From assembly GCA_000611775.1 (NCBI GenBank), contig KK106982.1, positions 1,364,001-1,428,000 on the forward strand: a stretch of 64,000 bases of DNA, given 5' to 3'. The position numbers were made by a program, and so were the translations under genes. This DNA comes from Umbilicaria muhlenbergii. Lineage: Eukaryota; Ascomycota; Lecanoromycetes; Umbilicariales; Umbilicariaceae. Positions 1 through 10,746 of this stretch are shown in pieces; position 1 is the stretch's first letter, and each line of letters starts with the position of its first letter. A model generated the notes under the pieces. The model was given only the letters and a program-made list of their open reading frames with translations, had not been told where the DNA came from and made no database searches.

Positions 1-413
1 ACCTCTGTGTCGTAGCGATGTTTCTGCGATCGCTTGGACGCGTGGCGTTTGGGACTGCCATCGTTGCCACCGCCACTTGCGCCTGGGCCCCAAAAAAAGC
101 GCTGAGACTTGCTTTTGCGTCGCGAAGGATTACTCACATAGGGCTCGTGGTGAGCCGGTGCTGAGGTGTAGGTGGATGTGGTCATGTAGTACTGTGTCGG
201 TTGGTATCCTGGTTGGGGGTACCATGACTGCGGTGCTTGAGCGTAGGCATAGCTCTCCCCCCGTCGATACTGATAGCCAGATGTGCGAGCTGATGCTCCG
301 TGTGCGGTGTATTGCGGGGGAGGATAGTATCCGTGAGTCTCCTCTGAGCTCGACGGTGAAGTCGTGTACATATATTGGCCATAACCGGGCGGAACGGTCG
401 GGTAGTGGTACAT
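1..413 (-). CDS. Partial Tyr/Pro/Ser-rich protein, unknown function (runs off the left edge)
   Basis: The minus strand is open from an ATG at 413 to the window edge. It encodes a Tyr-, Pro- and Gln-rich stretch (starting MYHYPTVPPGYGQYMY, then many Tyr-Pro, Ser-Tyr and Tyr-Gln pairs), followed by a basic segment (SRRKSKSQRFFWGP) and a Gly/Asn-rich segment. The composition suggests a disordered, possibly RNA- or DNA-binding protein; I recognise no domain. A GTGAGT at about 136-141 on the coding strand could be a donor, so the basic segment may be intronic. An upstream exon is possible: a short Pro-rich open stretch with an ATG lies near 570, but I could not join it in frame. Only the 5' part of the gene is in the window. 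Confidence 0.5.
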   Translation of the reverse strand, partial: MYHYPTVPPGYGQYMYTTSPSSSEETHGYYPPPQYTAHGASARTSGYQYRRGESYAYAQAPQSWYPQPGYQPTQYYMTTSTYTSAPAHHEPYVSNPSRRKSKSQRFFWGPGASGGGNDGSPKRHASKRSQKHRYDTE

Positions 414-1590
414 ATTATCTGCGTGTGCACATTGAGAGCGGTCGAACCGTCGCACTCCGGAAACCGATTGAGGCTTCTCACGGCAGGACTATGGGCCTCT
501 GCCGTGGCGTGTTCCTGTGGTGGAAGAAGAGGAAAGGAGGAGGACCTTGACTCTGTCTTTCATACATAAGGCCTGGTGAGTCCGTGTGTTTGACTAAGCG
601 GCAAGTGTGTTTCGGCGTGTTTCGAAGCGGACGGAAGCTGGAGGTGAATTGGAGCTGGTCCGGGGGATGGGGAGGTGAAGGCGATATTCACAAGCAGCCT
701 GACGGAGGTGGATGCGGTCGGGTTGGGAGCGGAGAGTGAAGTACTGAAGAGGGAAGCGATGTGGCTGGGCCTTTAAGACCCACGCCTACAGTAGCGCCTC
801 GCGCAACAGCCCAGAACCAAACACACGAGTGACACGGCAGGGGCCAAGGCTCGGAGTCAGGCAAGGTCAGGCAGGCCAGGGAAGGGGGAAGGGGGAAACG
901 CTGCTAGTCAGCCTGGAGCCAAGCCTCTGGCCGTCCGGCGGGCCAGCCTGTGAATACGGTACTGCATCGTCGCGTCCTCAATCCTCACTGGTTTGCCCTC
1001 TCCCACATTCCAGTCCCGGCTTCGTACTGCAAGCAATTCATGACTGGCATTATTCTCCACGCTGCAGATAAGAGTCAATCTCAATCGCATCGAAGAGCCA
1101 CCCCGTCATGTTGCTCTATCGCTGTGACCACTATCCCCGTCTTGTGTCGATTAACAATTCATCTCGCCGCCCGTTTGCTGCAATTTCATTTGGCGCATTG
1201 GTGGAGATTTGCCTTGTTGAGGCTCTAGCTCGAATGCGTTGGGCAGGACTGGGTGCCCTACTTTGCCTCCAGCCAGCGTAGCAAGACAACAGTTTCAATG
1301 GGCATGGAAAAGGACAAGTCCAGCACGCACTGATGCTGCTTCTAAGCATGCGACATGGCCTCGTCCACTCCAACTTCTCGTCGTGATCTTTGTCATCGGC
1401 ATGGACGGAGATTTACGAGCTCGAAGCCGCTGGAAGGATCTGGCCTCGCCGGCAGCCCTGCCTTTTCGCCATGCACACGGCTCCTTACGTGAGCAGACGT
1501 TGCGCCCGCTGGCCAGAGCAGCTGGCTTACAGTGCGGAGTCAGCAAATCCGGATCGACCTTAGTCGTAGACATGGGTGGCAAGTAATAGC

Positions 1591-1614
1591 GACAAGTGAC
1601 AAGTGACAAGTGAC
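1591..1614. repeat. 7-bp tandem repeat (gacaagt), about 3.4 copies
   Basis: The unit gacaagt follows itself three times and then starts a fourth copy. Non-coding context. Confidence 0.9.
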
Positions 1615-2043
1615 CTGGGCAAAGAGGGCTGGTAGACGGGCCCACTGGGGTCAAACGGAGAGATCTTCTCAGGGTAGCCGTCGCACTTGGTATCACCACC
1701 GTCCCGATGACGAGGCGTTCCAGACGCCGGAGATGGTGTGCGATCACTCGTGATCGTGCATGATTGGATGTCGTCGAAAGCGCAAATCCCGCAGATAGAT
1801 GATGCCCCCGGATATTAAGCTTGTCGATCCGTCGCACACGGCCATATGCTCGCATGGGAGTCATGGTCGTTTGGGACCTCCTCCTTCCCGTGGCGGTCGT
1901 TCAGGCGGCGTGGACTGTTTCCCGGGCGGCAATATGTGATGGCCATGCCCCGATCGTACATGACGGTAGGACAGAGTACGGTACATCTTACCTGACCTAG
2001 GCGTGCTAGGCCAGGGAGGCACATCCTAGGCACACCGTGCTGT

Positions 2044-2067
2044 GCGTGCGTTGCGTGCGTTGCGTGC
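2044..2067. repeat. 9-bp tandem repeat (gcgtgcgtt), about 2.7 copies
   Basis: Exact short tandem repeat in non-coding sequence. Confidence 0.85.
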
Positions 2068-3011
2068 CTCGATGCTTCACCATCTGTACGGGGCCGAAAC
2101 TCTGTCCCCTGGCTAAGCCACTAAAAGCAGTTATCGCCAGGCATGCCTTGGGAAGAACCCTGTTCGATGCGGTGCAGCATTACCTTAGCGATACGGCACT
2201 AGGACGAACGAACCTCTCTTTCTGTATTTGCGCATTGTGCGCATTGAGGGGGTGAGAGTGAGACTGCGACTCAGCTCTCGTGATTAATAGCGTCCCGCGC
2301 TGGGGTGATTTCTATCCCAGCCAGCCAGCGCGCCCAGGACTCACCGTACATTCTATTCGGCCACGAACAGCTCCGTCCACCCATAAGCTTGTTCGCATGG
2401 ACGAATCGCACATTCGCAGCGCTGCAGTCGGTGACAGTCGGTCAGGAGCCAGCTCACGTTGCACTTGCGCCCCTAGCGCACTGGCAGATCTTCGAATCCG
2501 CACCCCCGGAGCCAGGCCCCTACGGCAAGCACTGCGATTGGCAAGCGTCTTGCAGACGGCAGGATATCGCGTCTGCAGGCCGATATGTACCCATGTCTTA
2601 GGGGCCCCGAGACAATGTGCGACAGGTGGGAAACTCTGTCGCGTCATCAATTATCCTTGATTGGTTTCCAGTGAAGCCTGGCTTGAGGCTTCTTAAGAAG
2701 CGGCTTAAGAAACGGATGGTTCTTCTTTGTCCACAGCACAGTCCAGCCCTCTTTGACCCTAACCAAAACACCATGTACCTATCCTACCTCTGCCCCGCAG
2801 CAGAGATTGAAGGCTCACATGAGCGGATTGATTGGCTGAGATGGAGGAATCAATACGATATTGCCTGCCGAGGATCAGATCAGAATGAGGGTCGTGACAC
2901 AAAGATCCTGCACCCTTCGCATCAGGAAACACAGACGTAGGTCGGGAACCGCGACCCCTCAAACTGGCGTTGAAGGCCGCATGCGAGAACACAATGAGGC
3001 AGGTGAATGTG

Positions 3012-3047
3012 GATAATCAGATGCAGGATGATAATCAGATGCAGGAT
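3012..3047. repeat. 18-bp tandem duplication
   Basis: Two identical adjacent copies of gataatcagatgcaggat. Exactness suggests a recent slippage or duplication event. Non-coding. Confidence 0.9.
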
Positions 3048-4047
3048 CCGATAATACTGCTGTCGGAGCCTGCTGCGAGAACTCCTCCTGCTTCTGCGTG
3101 CTGCGGTGTCCGAGGCTTGCATTGATTGCATAGATGATGGAGCAGCTTTGTATCCGAGTCGAGCGGGATGCGAATCCTGTTTGCGCGAAAGGAATCCCGA
3201 GATTGCGACAAAAAGCCATGGACCAGCCATGATGGAGGTATGGCAAGAACGGTGCGGAGAGCCTTATGGATGAACCACGGATGAACTACGCGCAAATAGT
3301 TCGGTTCTTCTTATTAACCATAATAACAAATTTTGTCTCTTAGCTGTCATGGCTCAAACCGAGAAGATCACAGTATCCCGTCTCGGCTATCCCACATCAA
3401 CCTTGATTGGTACGAAAGATAAGGTGCCCAGTTCGAATCCGACGGAAGCCTCCAACTCGCATGGGTAACCGGCGATTCGCTTGTGGGGCTCTAAGCAATG
3501 AGATTGATTCTTGAGGGAAGCAATTCTGCAGAGGCACTCTCACCGTCGGGTGGCGGTATTGGATCACACCTGCTTTCGCTATGGGATGGAAGGGATGGGC
3601 TTGTGCTCGACTTTTTTGCTTTTTGGACCTTTGATTTTGGCATCGTCGTGGTTTGGGATCTTTTAGCTTACCAGTTCTGTTGCTAGACTTGTTTCATCGT
3701 CCAAACGGTCGTGTCTACTCGTGTGTACGACACAAACAGCCAGATCGGGTCCCTGGGGATGTACTGTAGCGTCGCAAGAAGATAGCACAATCAGATTCTT
3801 GAAGATACGTCTAATGATCCTGGATGAGCCTTTAATGTTGTATTGTTGTTTATGGAAATCCTCCTCTGTCCACTGAATACTAATCGAACGAGTGTTTACA
3901 ATGCCTCTACTAACGATACAGCTTTATCAATGAGCGATCACGTCCCACGTCCCATATCCCATGCTCCAACAGGGCTGACCAACTTCCACGCTGCGTGTCG
4001 GTCAAGGAAGCTCTGGCAGAAGGGACAACGTTCCCACGGCTGGGACG

Positions 4048-5475
4048 CTATTCGGACATATCATCGTCGTATGATGAATCTTCCTCGCTGAATGAGACCT
4101 GCGTCACGTGTGGGACATCGTCGATCCTCATCTCCTCCAGGATCCTCCAAATCCTCCTCCGGTTCCGAAGCCCATAGGGCGCGTCTTGCATCACGTTTCC
4201 CGGCTCGAAGACGTTGACCTGCGCCAATTGTCGGACCAGAAGCTCCCAATCCCACTTGTTGTCGAACCACTTGAGGTCCATGTATTCCGAAATCGTCAAC
4301 TCCTCTTCTCTCCTGTCGATACCGTGATCGGCTTTTACTACGCGATCGAGATTCCAGAGCCAGGAGAAAATCTCTTGCGTTAAGAGTGCGCGGCGCCAGA
4401 GATAGGGCTTGAGGAGGCGGTTGCATACGAGCGGGACTTCGTGGAATGGTTGAAGGTGTTTTAGGATCATGTCGAGGATCTCTCGAGGCAGTCGGTTAAG
4501 TCTTTCTGCAAATGCCCTAGAGCCGGTATCCTGTGGGAAGATATGGGCAGGATGCAGCCGCTTCAACTGGCGAACTATGTATCCCGTCACACGTGGAACC
4601 TTGATTGGGTCTCCCTCAAAGAACTGGTGAAGTTAGGTGGCGAAAGTAACAGGGTGGCTTGTAGGTGCTCCGACTGGGTGGAGTGTACCATACCTTAGGA
4701 TAGACAGTCAGCGTTGAATCATCCGAGTCATCCGAGTCATTCCTCCATCGATCCCATCCTACCCAGTACTCCGGCTTACACCAGAAAGCCCCATAGTATT
4801 CATAAGGATGCAAGATCCAAAAGTCTTCGGGTGACAGGTCCGGGTTCTCAGGATCCTTACAGTTAACATAAGTAGCGTATGCGCGTGACTTGAGGATTTG
4901 CCATAACCGCCACATTGATGTCAAGCCCATTGCCGGCTGCTCTATGGTTCTCTGACCCGCATTACTGCGTATGAATCTCTTGGCCATGTTCAAACATGTT
5001 GTATGTACCGGTATATAAAGGTTTGGCGGATCTTCTATGTCCTCGAAACCCTCGAACGGGCGAAGGACAGAGCCGCTAGGATCAAGGGCTACGAACTCGT
5101 TACTTGAACAGCTCTGGACGGGTATCTCGTATACCTCATGCTGTGCCGCACTGTATGTTTCTAAGCATTAGCAACTTTACCTAGGATAGCAGGGAAACAG
5201 TCTTCTTTACCTGGGACTTGCGCTCAGTAGTACCGGTTTCTGCCACCACTCCGGCAGGTGGTACCAATTCTGATACTTGTGAGGAGCAGGTCACATGCCA
5301 AAGAATGCGGCAAATATACCATATTACCCTCACGATCATCACCCACAGGGGCGCCGCATATGGTGCAACATGTGGTGTCAGGTTCGATATCAAGAAGGGT
5401 CCCCTCGGGCCGTGGAGGTACACCGTCGCTGGATGAGCTTGTCGGCCGTGAAGCTGCCGAAGTTGACGAGAGCAT
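4048..5475 (-). CDS. F-box domain protein with N-terminal CxxCG motif
   Basis: Probable substrate adaptor of an SCF-type ubiquitin ligase; the substrate is unknown. Four exons join in frame: 5475..5320, 5275..5211, 5150..4694 and 4623..4048 (417 residues). The N-terminus has a Ser-rich lead followed by DTTCCTICGAPVGD, the cysteine motif common in fungal F-box proteins. The middle exon carries Trp/Tyr-rich conserved text (EYYGAFWCKPEYWVGWDRW) and an acidic Asp-Asp-Ser run. The F-box core (RLNRLPREILDMILKHLQPF) is in exon 4 and is followed by Trp- and Arg-rich sequence; the C-terminus is acidic. Intron 1 is only 44 nt and its boundaries are the least certain: using the GT two codons earlier gives a different frame for exon 2. 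Splice sites of introns 2 and 3 (GTAAAG..ACATACAG, GTATGG..TTCACCAG) are good. Confidence 0.8.
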
Positions 5476-5862
5476 CCTTATCAGTTAACAGTGTAACATG
5501 GTGAACGGAAAAGAAAGGCATTCTGGCAGCAGAGAGTGTTGTTGTAGCGTGGTCTTTCTTCTTTTGAACATGGACATTGCGAGATGGAAAAGGCCTGCCG
5601 AATTTGGTAACATTGATGGGCGAACGTCGCAGCCATAGAAGGAGATCCTGCAATTCTCGAGACCCTGCGTTCATCCTTCCTAGTACACCCCCAAGTTGTT
5701 CAGATTCGGCAGCGATAATAACATCTTTGAGTTACAGAGAAAAGGAATGTGCCCCGTGAGTGTGTAGGGTAGTTCGTTGATAGTAAGCTGAACTGCACAT
5801 CTATCCATACGTCGATCTAGAAGGTCCTCATGGAAGCGGAGAATGAAGACTGATGAGAAATC

Positions 5863-6665
5863 CTAAAGCCGTGGTGCCGCCATCTGAACGAGGAACATGA
5901 TAGTCACGCCCAACAGCATGCCTATCGCAAATGTATCTTTCTGCGCAGACACTCTGACTAACCAAGCCCTTGCACTTGTGAGCCATAGTATTTCGCCCCG
6001 ATCCCTCCTGGCTACAGTCAGACCGACTAGGCCATCCAGACTATCTGAGTTCCATTCGGCTTGGTAGCCTTGCATTTGTTTCTTTTCCAATTTTTCGGAT
6101 GCCCAATGACCCAAAGTGTCACGGTCCTTGAGCTCTGGCTGTAGATCGTTTGGGGACTTTTCTTCTCCAACAGTTGGCGTAGTAATTAGATAGGGAACAC
6201 CATAGCCGCACGACGTTTGGACCTGGAGATTTGATTAAGCGATTCCAAGGTAAGAAGGTCCAAACATCCTACCTTGAATACTTCCAGCAAGATGATTGCT
6301 CTCGCTCCCTCGACCTTTTGTTTGCCCATCTTTTCCAACAGAGGACCAAATTCGGGCTGGTCCCATTCAACCACCTTTCCCGTACAGAAAAAGCGCATTA
6401 TTCGAGGCGTTTTCCCAAAGGAACAGAACATGATGGTGACTCTCCCATTCTCGTAGACATGACTCACCGTCTCGATGCCCGAGCCAGTTGCATCGATGTA
6501 CGCTGCATGGTTGGGATCGAATATGGTGAAAGTAGTTGCCGGCAAGCCCTTCGGAGATACGTTGACGTGTTTTCCAGCAAGTGGTGCCGATGCTGTGAAG
6601 AAGACTTGTTGTTCCAGAGCCCAATCTCGAAGATGGTCAGGGATAGAGTCGTAGAACTTGACCAT
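5863..6665 (-). CDS. Pyridoxamine 5'-phosphate oxidase-fold (PPOX-like) flavoprotein with C-terminal membrane segment
   Basis: Two exons (6665..6273 and 6222..5863) give 250 residues. The N-terminal part (MVKFYDSIPDHLRDWALEQ, then FFTASAP, HVNVSPKG, and ENGRVTIMFCSF) is the split-barrel FMN-binding fold of the fungal PPOX family; the substrate is unknown. After the intron the protein continues as VQTSCGYGVPYL, a conserved Cys-Gly-Tyr-Gly-Val-Pro signature of this subfamily. The last 25 residues contain a hydrophobic stretch (FAIGMLLGVTIMFLVQMAAP) that could act as a membrane anchor. The intron (GTAGGA..CTCCAG, 50 nt) has a good branch region. The gene is on the same strand as the F-box gene but with a separate promoter. 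Confidence 0.85.
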
Positions 6666-8085
6666 GTTGAAATACTACTCGTATTCGAAGAAGGTGAACA
6701 TATGGTTAATGATTTAGAAGGGAGTGTAACCCCACCGTACCGCCGGGCTTTGACTATGGTGTTGACGTTACACGAGGATTTCTAAGAGGGCCAATTGGCA
6801 GCGAATCAGCCACGGGTCTACAGCAAAGTTGGAACGTCACGCAGCTGCAATTACAAGGCAAGCATCTCGAGCACCAATAAAGCTATAGGAAATATCCATT
6901 CGTCTATGCAACTAATCTACCATCCAGGATAAACGCCAAGTGTGCTGTGAACGCAAAATGTGTGTTGGAAAGGGCCTGTCAGACCTCCGTCAACACCCAC
7001 CCAGCTCAGCCGACCGAAGCCAGACGCCGAGACAGGGTCGAGATCATCACCACTCTCTGTTCGCAGCCAGAGGGTCAGCTCGGCCCGAAGGCCTTGCTTC
7101 GCCAGCTGGAGGGAAGGGAGCGAGAGTATAAGGCTTCACTCTTGGGTGTCGAGGACATTGCAGTCATCTTCCAGGTCGGAGTGTGTGGCTAATTTGAGAA
7201 AATCAGCGAGAGACGTGTACTATAGAAGTGATTCTTTGAAGTATCGTCGATGTAGAAGAAAGGAAGAGAAACGAGAAAGAGATCATTCTTATAATAAAAA
7301 TTTAGAGTTTCTCATAAGCGAGAAATTCTCCAGTGTGTGCTGCTCCGCCGGTGCCGGGCACTACTCCCGGATCATGGCCGCAACCGGAACGAAAATACGT
7401 TGCGTACCCAAGAAGTGAACAACTACCACGTACGTCGTAGCTCTACTCCGATATCCTCGTCGACTAAATGTGTGATAGTACCTTACTGTTATCCCATCAT
7501 CCATGGCTACCTTGATACTCGAGTTTTCCCCTCAGGAGTCCCTGCACTTGTAGAGCAGCAATGCTACACCTAGCACTCAGTATTGGAGAACAACGAATTG
7601 TACCCACAGTCGTAGGGTAGAACCAGTGTAGAATTACAATGCAGTATGAGGGTTTGAAGAAAAACCGAGGATAGCTGATACCACAGAAACCGCCTGGAAT
7701 TCCTTTATAGAAGAACATGTTAATCGTCGTATAGAATGCATTGATTGGTGCAACTATGATCAAGGAAGCAAGAGTCGAGGAGCTATTCTCCGAAGTGGCT
7801 TGACAAAGTGGCACAAGTGGTATCACCTGGGCAAAATGCAATCTGACTGAGGACATGGTTATGTTGAAATCCAGTAGCCAAATTATATGTTTTGTAACAT
7901 GCAGGGTGCTCATGGGAACTGTAGAAGAGCGGACAACCAATGGAGTACAAAAACGCAGTGTCTGGTCCAATGGCTGTATCCGGTAAGGCGCGACCTCGAA
8001 TTTCGATTCACGCCAAGCTGCTTGATACTGGAGCATCCCAGGCGCATTATTATACGCATTGCTGGTCACTATATTCTATTATACC
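6666..8085. other. Intergenic region between the PPOX gene and THR4
   Basis: No supported gene. A 190-codon open frame on the minus strand (7497-8069) and an 81-codon one on the plus strand (6947-7192) were considered and not accepted. The right end should hold the THR4 promoter. Confidence 0.5.
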
Positions 8086-9809
8086 ATGGCCTCACATACA
8101 GCCTCACAGACATATCTTAGTACTCGAGGAGGCTCGTACGGCGTATGTCCCAGACTTGACGTCAATTGGTAGCATAGCTGAATTTCGTCTAGTTGCCCTT
8201 CGAGGAAGTAGTACTGAAAGGTCTTGCGGCCGATGGGGGTCTTTTCATACCTGAGGAGATACCCACTTTACCCAGCGATTGGGCTTCGTCTTGGAAGGAT
8301 CTTTCTTTCGCAGATCTAGCATACAATGTCCTATCCCTATACATCTCTCCCTCCGAAATACCACCCCAAGATTTGAAAGACATAATACGGCGAAGCTACT
8401 CTACCTTCCGAGCAGCAGACATCACACCACTGGTTACACTGAATGAGAAGACGAACCTATACCTTCTCGAGCTATTCCACGGCCCTACATTTGCCTTCAA
8501 GGATGTTGCATTACAATTCCTAGGCAACCTATTCGAATACTTCCTCGTCCGTCGAAATAAGGGCAAGACGGGCCACGAGAGACACCACTTGACGGTTGTC
8601 GGCGCCACAAGTGGAGACACTGGGTCCGCGGCGATCTACGGTCTACGAGGGAAGAAAGATGTCTCCGTATTTATCCTCCACCCCAAAGGGAGGGTTAGTC
8701 CAATACAAGAGGCGCAGATGACAACCGTCTTGGATGCCAATGTACATAATCTGGCCGTTGAAGGAACGTTTGATGATTGCCAGGATACCGTCAAGGCTTT
8801 GTTCGCAGACGAAGATATCAACAAGACACACAAGCTTGCCGCCGTGAATTCGATCAATTGGGCGCGTATACTGGCCCAAACGACATATTACTTCCATGCC
8901 TACTTCTCACTCACGCGGTCTCCAAAATGGAAAAGCTCAGTGTCGAAAGTACGCTTTGTAGTACCGACAGGCAATTTCGGCGACGTTCTCGCAGGATACT
9001 TTGCGAAAAAGATGGGGCTACCAATTGATAAGCTGATGGTCGCAACTAACGAAAACGATATCTTAGACCGATTCTGGAAGTCGGGATACTACGAGAAACA
9101 AGCCGTGCACGGTAGAGAGGCAGAAGGTGGCTTACCCGAAGACGGTGTTAAGGCTCACGAGGAAGGAGTGCGAGAGACCCTGAGCCCGGCAATGGATATT
9201 CTGGTCAGCAGTAATTTCGAGCGCTTACTCTGGTTCCTCGCATACCAGGTATACGGCAAGGGCAGTACAGAAGAACACCGAAAGATAGCCGGCGAACAGG
9301 TACGAGTCTGGCTGAACGAGCTGAAGACGAAGGATGGCTTTGGCGTGGACAATGCAATTCTCCAAGCGGCCAAAGCAGACTTTGAGAGTGAGCGTGTCTC
9401 GGATAAGGAGACTGTCGAGATTATTAAATCTTTCTATTCCACCCCTACTCCTGCAGCTACAAACGGAGCATCGAATGGTACGAACGGTACGTCACACCGA
9501 GGAGGCTATATACTTGATCCGCATTCCGCCGTCGGCATTGCGGCATCTCTACGCTCAATAGCGAGATCTCCTTCCTCTGATATGCACCACATCTCCCTCG
9601 GCACCGCACATCCGGCCAAGTTCGCCAACGCCGTTGATCTGGCGCTGAAAGACGAAAAGGGTTTTACCTTCGACACCATCTTACCGGAGCAATTCGTCGG
9701 CTTGGATAAGATGGAGAAGAGGGTGAGATTCGTGCCGAAGGACGCGGGACTCGGTGGGATGCGGTCTATCATCCGTGGCGAAGTCGCAAAGGAGTTGGAG
9801 GCTAGATAA
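8086..9809 (+). CDS. THR4: Threonine synthase
   Basis: PLP enzyme that converts O-phosphohomoserine to threonine, the last step of threonine synthesis. Exon 1 (8086..8142, MASHTASQTYLSTRGGSYG) and exon 2 (8193..9809) are joined across a 50-nt intron (GTATGT..CGTCTAG) and give 557 residues. Family signatures are present in order: YLSTRGG and the FEEVVLKGLAADGGLFIPE start, the PLP lysine in HGPTFAFKDVALQF, ATSGDTGSAA, and the phosphate-binding PTGNFGDVLAGY. Length is slightly above the usual 510-530 because of a Thr/Asn/Gly-rich linker near residue 440 (TPAATNGASNGTNGT). The first ATG in frame with the conserved YLSTRGG motif was chosen as the start. Confidence 0.96.
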
Positions 9810-10746
9810 GGCGCGGAGTTGGGGGTCTTCTGGCTTGGAGCGGCGTAGGGGAAAAGTCATAGAATTTTGGGGCCTCGCGGCATGTTGTCGGAATGGCAGC
9901 AATTGTCAAATCATGACCAAGTGGCCCTCGCGATGGGAGCACTTCATTGGACGCAATGTCAAGCCTTCACGCCCTTACTGACTGTCTCCCCCTTGACTCC
10001 CCTTTCCCTCTCCCTTTCCCTTTCCCTTCTCCCTTCCCTTTCTCCTCCCCTTCACCCCTTCCCCCCCCCTCCCCCCTTCCCTTCTCCTCCTCCCCACCCC
10101 CCCAACCCCACCCCACCAATCACCTTCCCACCCAACGCCCTCCCCGCACCAACCTCCCCTCCTATTCCTCCCGCATCTTCCCTCCCAACCAAATATCCCT
10201 CCACAAAACGATCGCTCACCGCACCGATGAATCGAAACAAAGTTTACATTACTTGAAAAAGAATTCCGCAGTGCCCTGGAAAGCGCGCTGGAGGTTCAGT
10301 CGGGCTGTGAGGACGTGGAGGGCTAGTGGGCGGAAGGGGAGGAGGTACGATGCGCAGGTGAGGGGGGAGGTGGCGTGGAGGGTGGGAGGTTGGATTTGGA
10401 CGTGGGAGAGGAGGGCTCGTGTGGGGGCGGGGGAGGAGGAAGGGGACATGCTGATGGTAGGGGTGTGGGTGTGGATGCGCGGTGCACGAGGGGTGTCTGG
10501 GTAAGATGGGTAAGAGTAGATAAGAAAAGACAAGGCGGTGGGGTTGATAATGGGGGATCAGGGATGGCGGATGTAATGTGATAAGGCTTGTTAATTGCGT
10601 GCGCTTTCCCAGGTCGGTTCGCAAGACCGATGGCAGGAATCTCAAACCGAGAATTCAAGCACAATGCTGGGTTGGAACAACGATTCGGTTTTGGTGATAG
10701 AGGCCCATGGGTAGTAATAAATATACTTGATGTTTTTTCTTCTTGA
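9810..10746. other. Convergent intergenic region with a pyrimidine tract
   Basis: Lies between the 3' ends of THR4 and the minus-strand gene at 10747. The first half is dominated by C/T (separate entry); the second half is G-rich on the plus strand. No supported gene. Open frames here are artefacts of the base bias (Pro/Ser/Leu-only or Gly/Arg-only peptides). Confidence 0.7.
9984..10203 (+). repeat. Low-complexity polypyrimidine (C/T-rich) tract
   Basis: About 220 bases almost entirely C and T with runs such as ccctttccctctccc. It lies just downstream of THR4, where it may influence 3' end formation or form non-B DNA. This is inference from composition. Confidence 0.85.

Larger units (their letters stand above)
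414..4047. other. Gene-poor stretch, no supported gene
   Basis: Both strands were read. The open frames here are short, start in different frames, lack splice-consistent continuation and match no family I know. The stretch contains several short tandem repeats, listed separately. It may hold the promoter of the left-edge gene and the 3' flank of the F-box gene. Confidence 0.6.

Noticed and set aside
3425-3450. gttcgaatcc resembling a tRNA T-arm
   Set aside because: Flanking bases do not pair as a T-stem and no D-arm, anticodon arm or acceptor stem fits.
6947-7192. 81-codon plus-strand frame with a helical-looking segment (GPKALLRQLEGREREYKASL)
   Set aside because: Short, no recognised family and no joinable exon on either side.
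7497-8069. 190-codon minus-strand frame whose ATG lies 17 nt from the THR4 ATG
   Set aside because: No domain, odd aromatic/Cys-rich text, no splice-consistent extension, and it would overlap the THR4 promoter. Probably a chance frame.
9947-10645. Pro/Ser/Leu-rich and Gly-rich frames on both strands
   Set aside because: Artefacts of the polypyrimidine tract and the neighbouring G-rich stretch.
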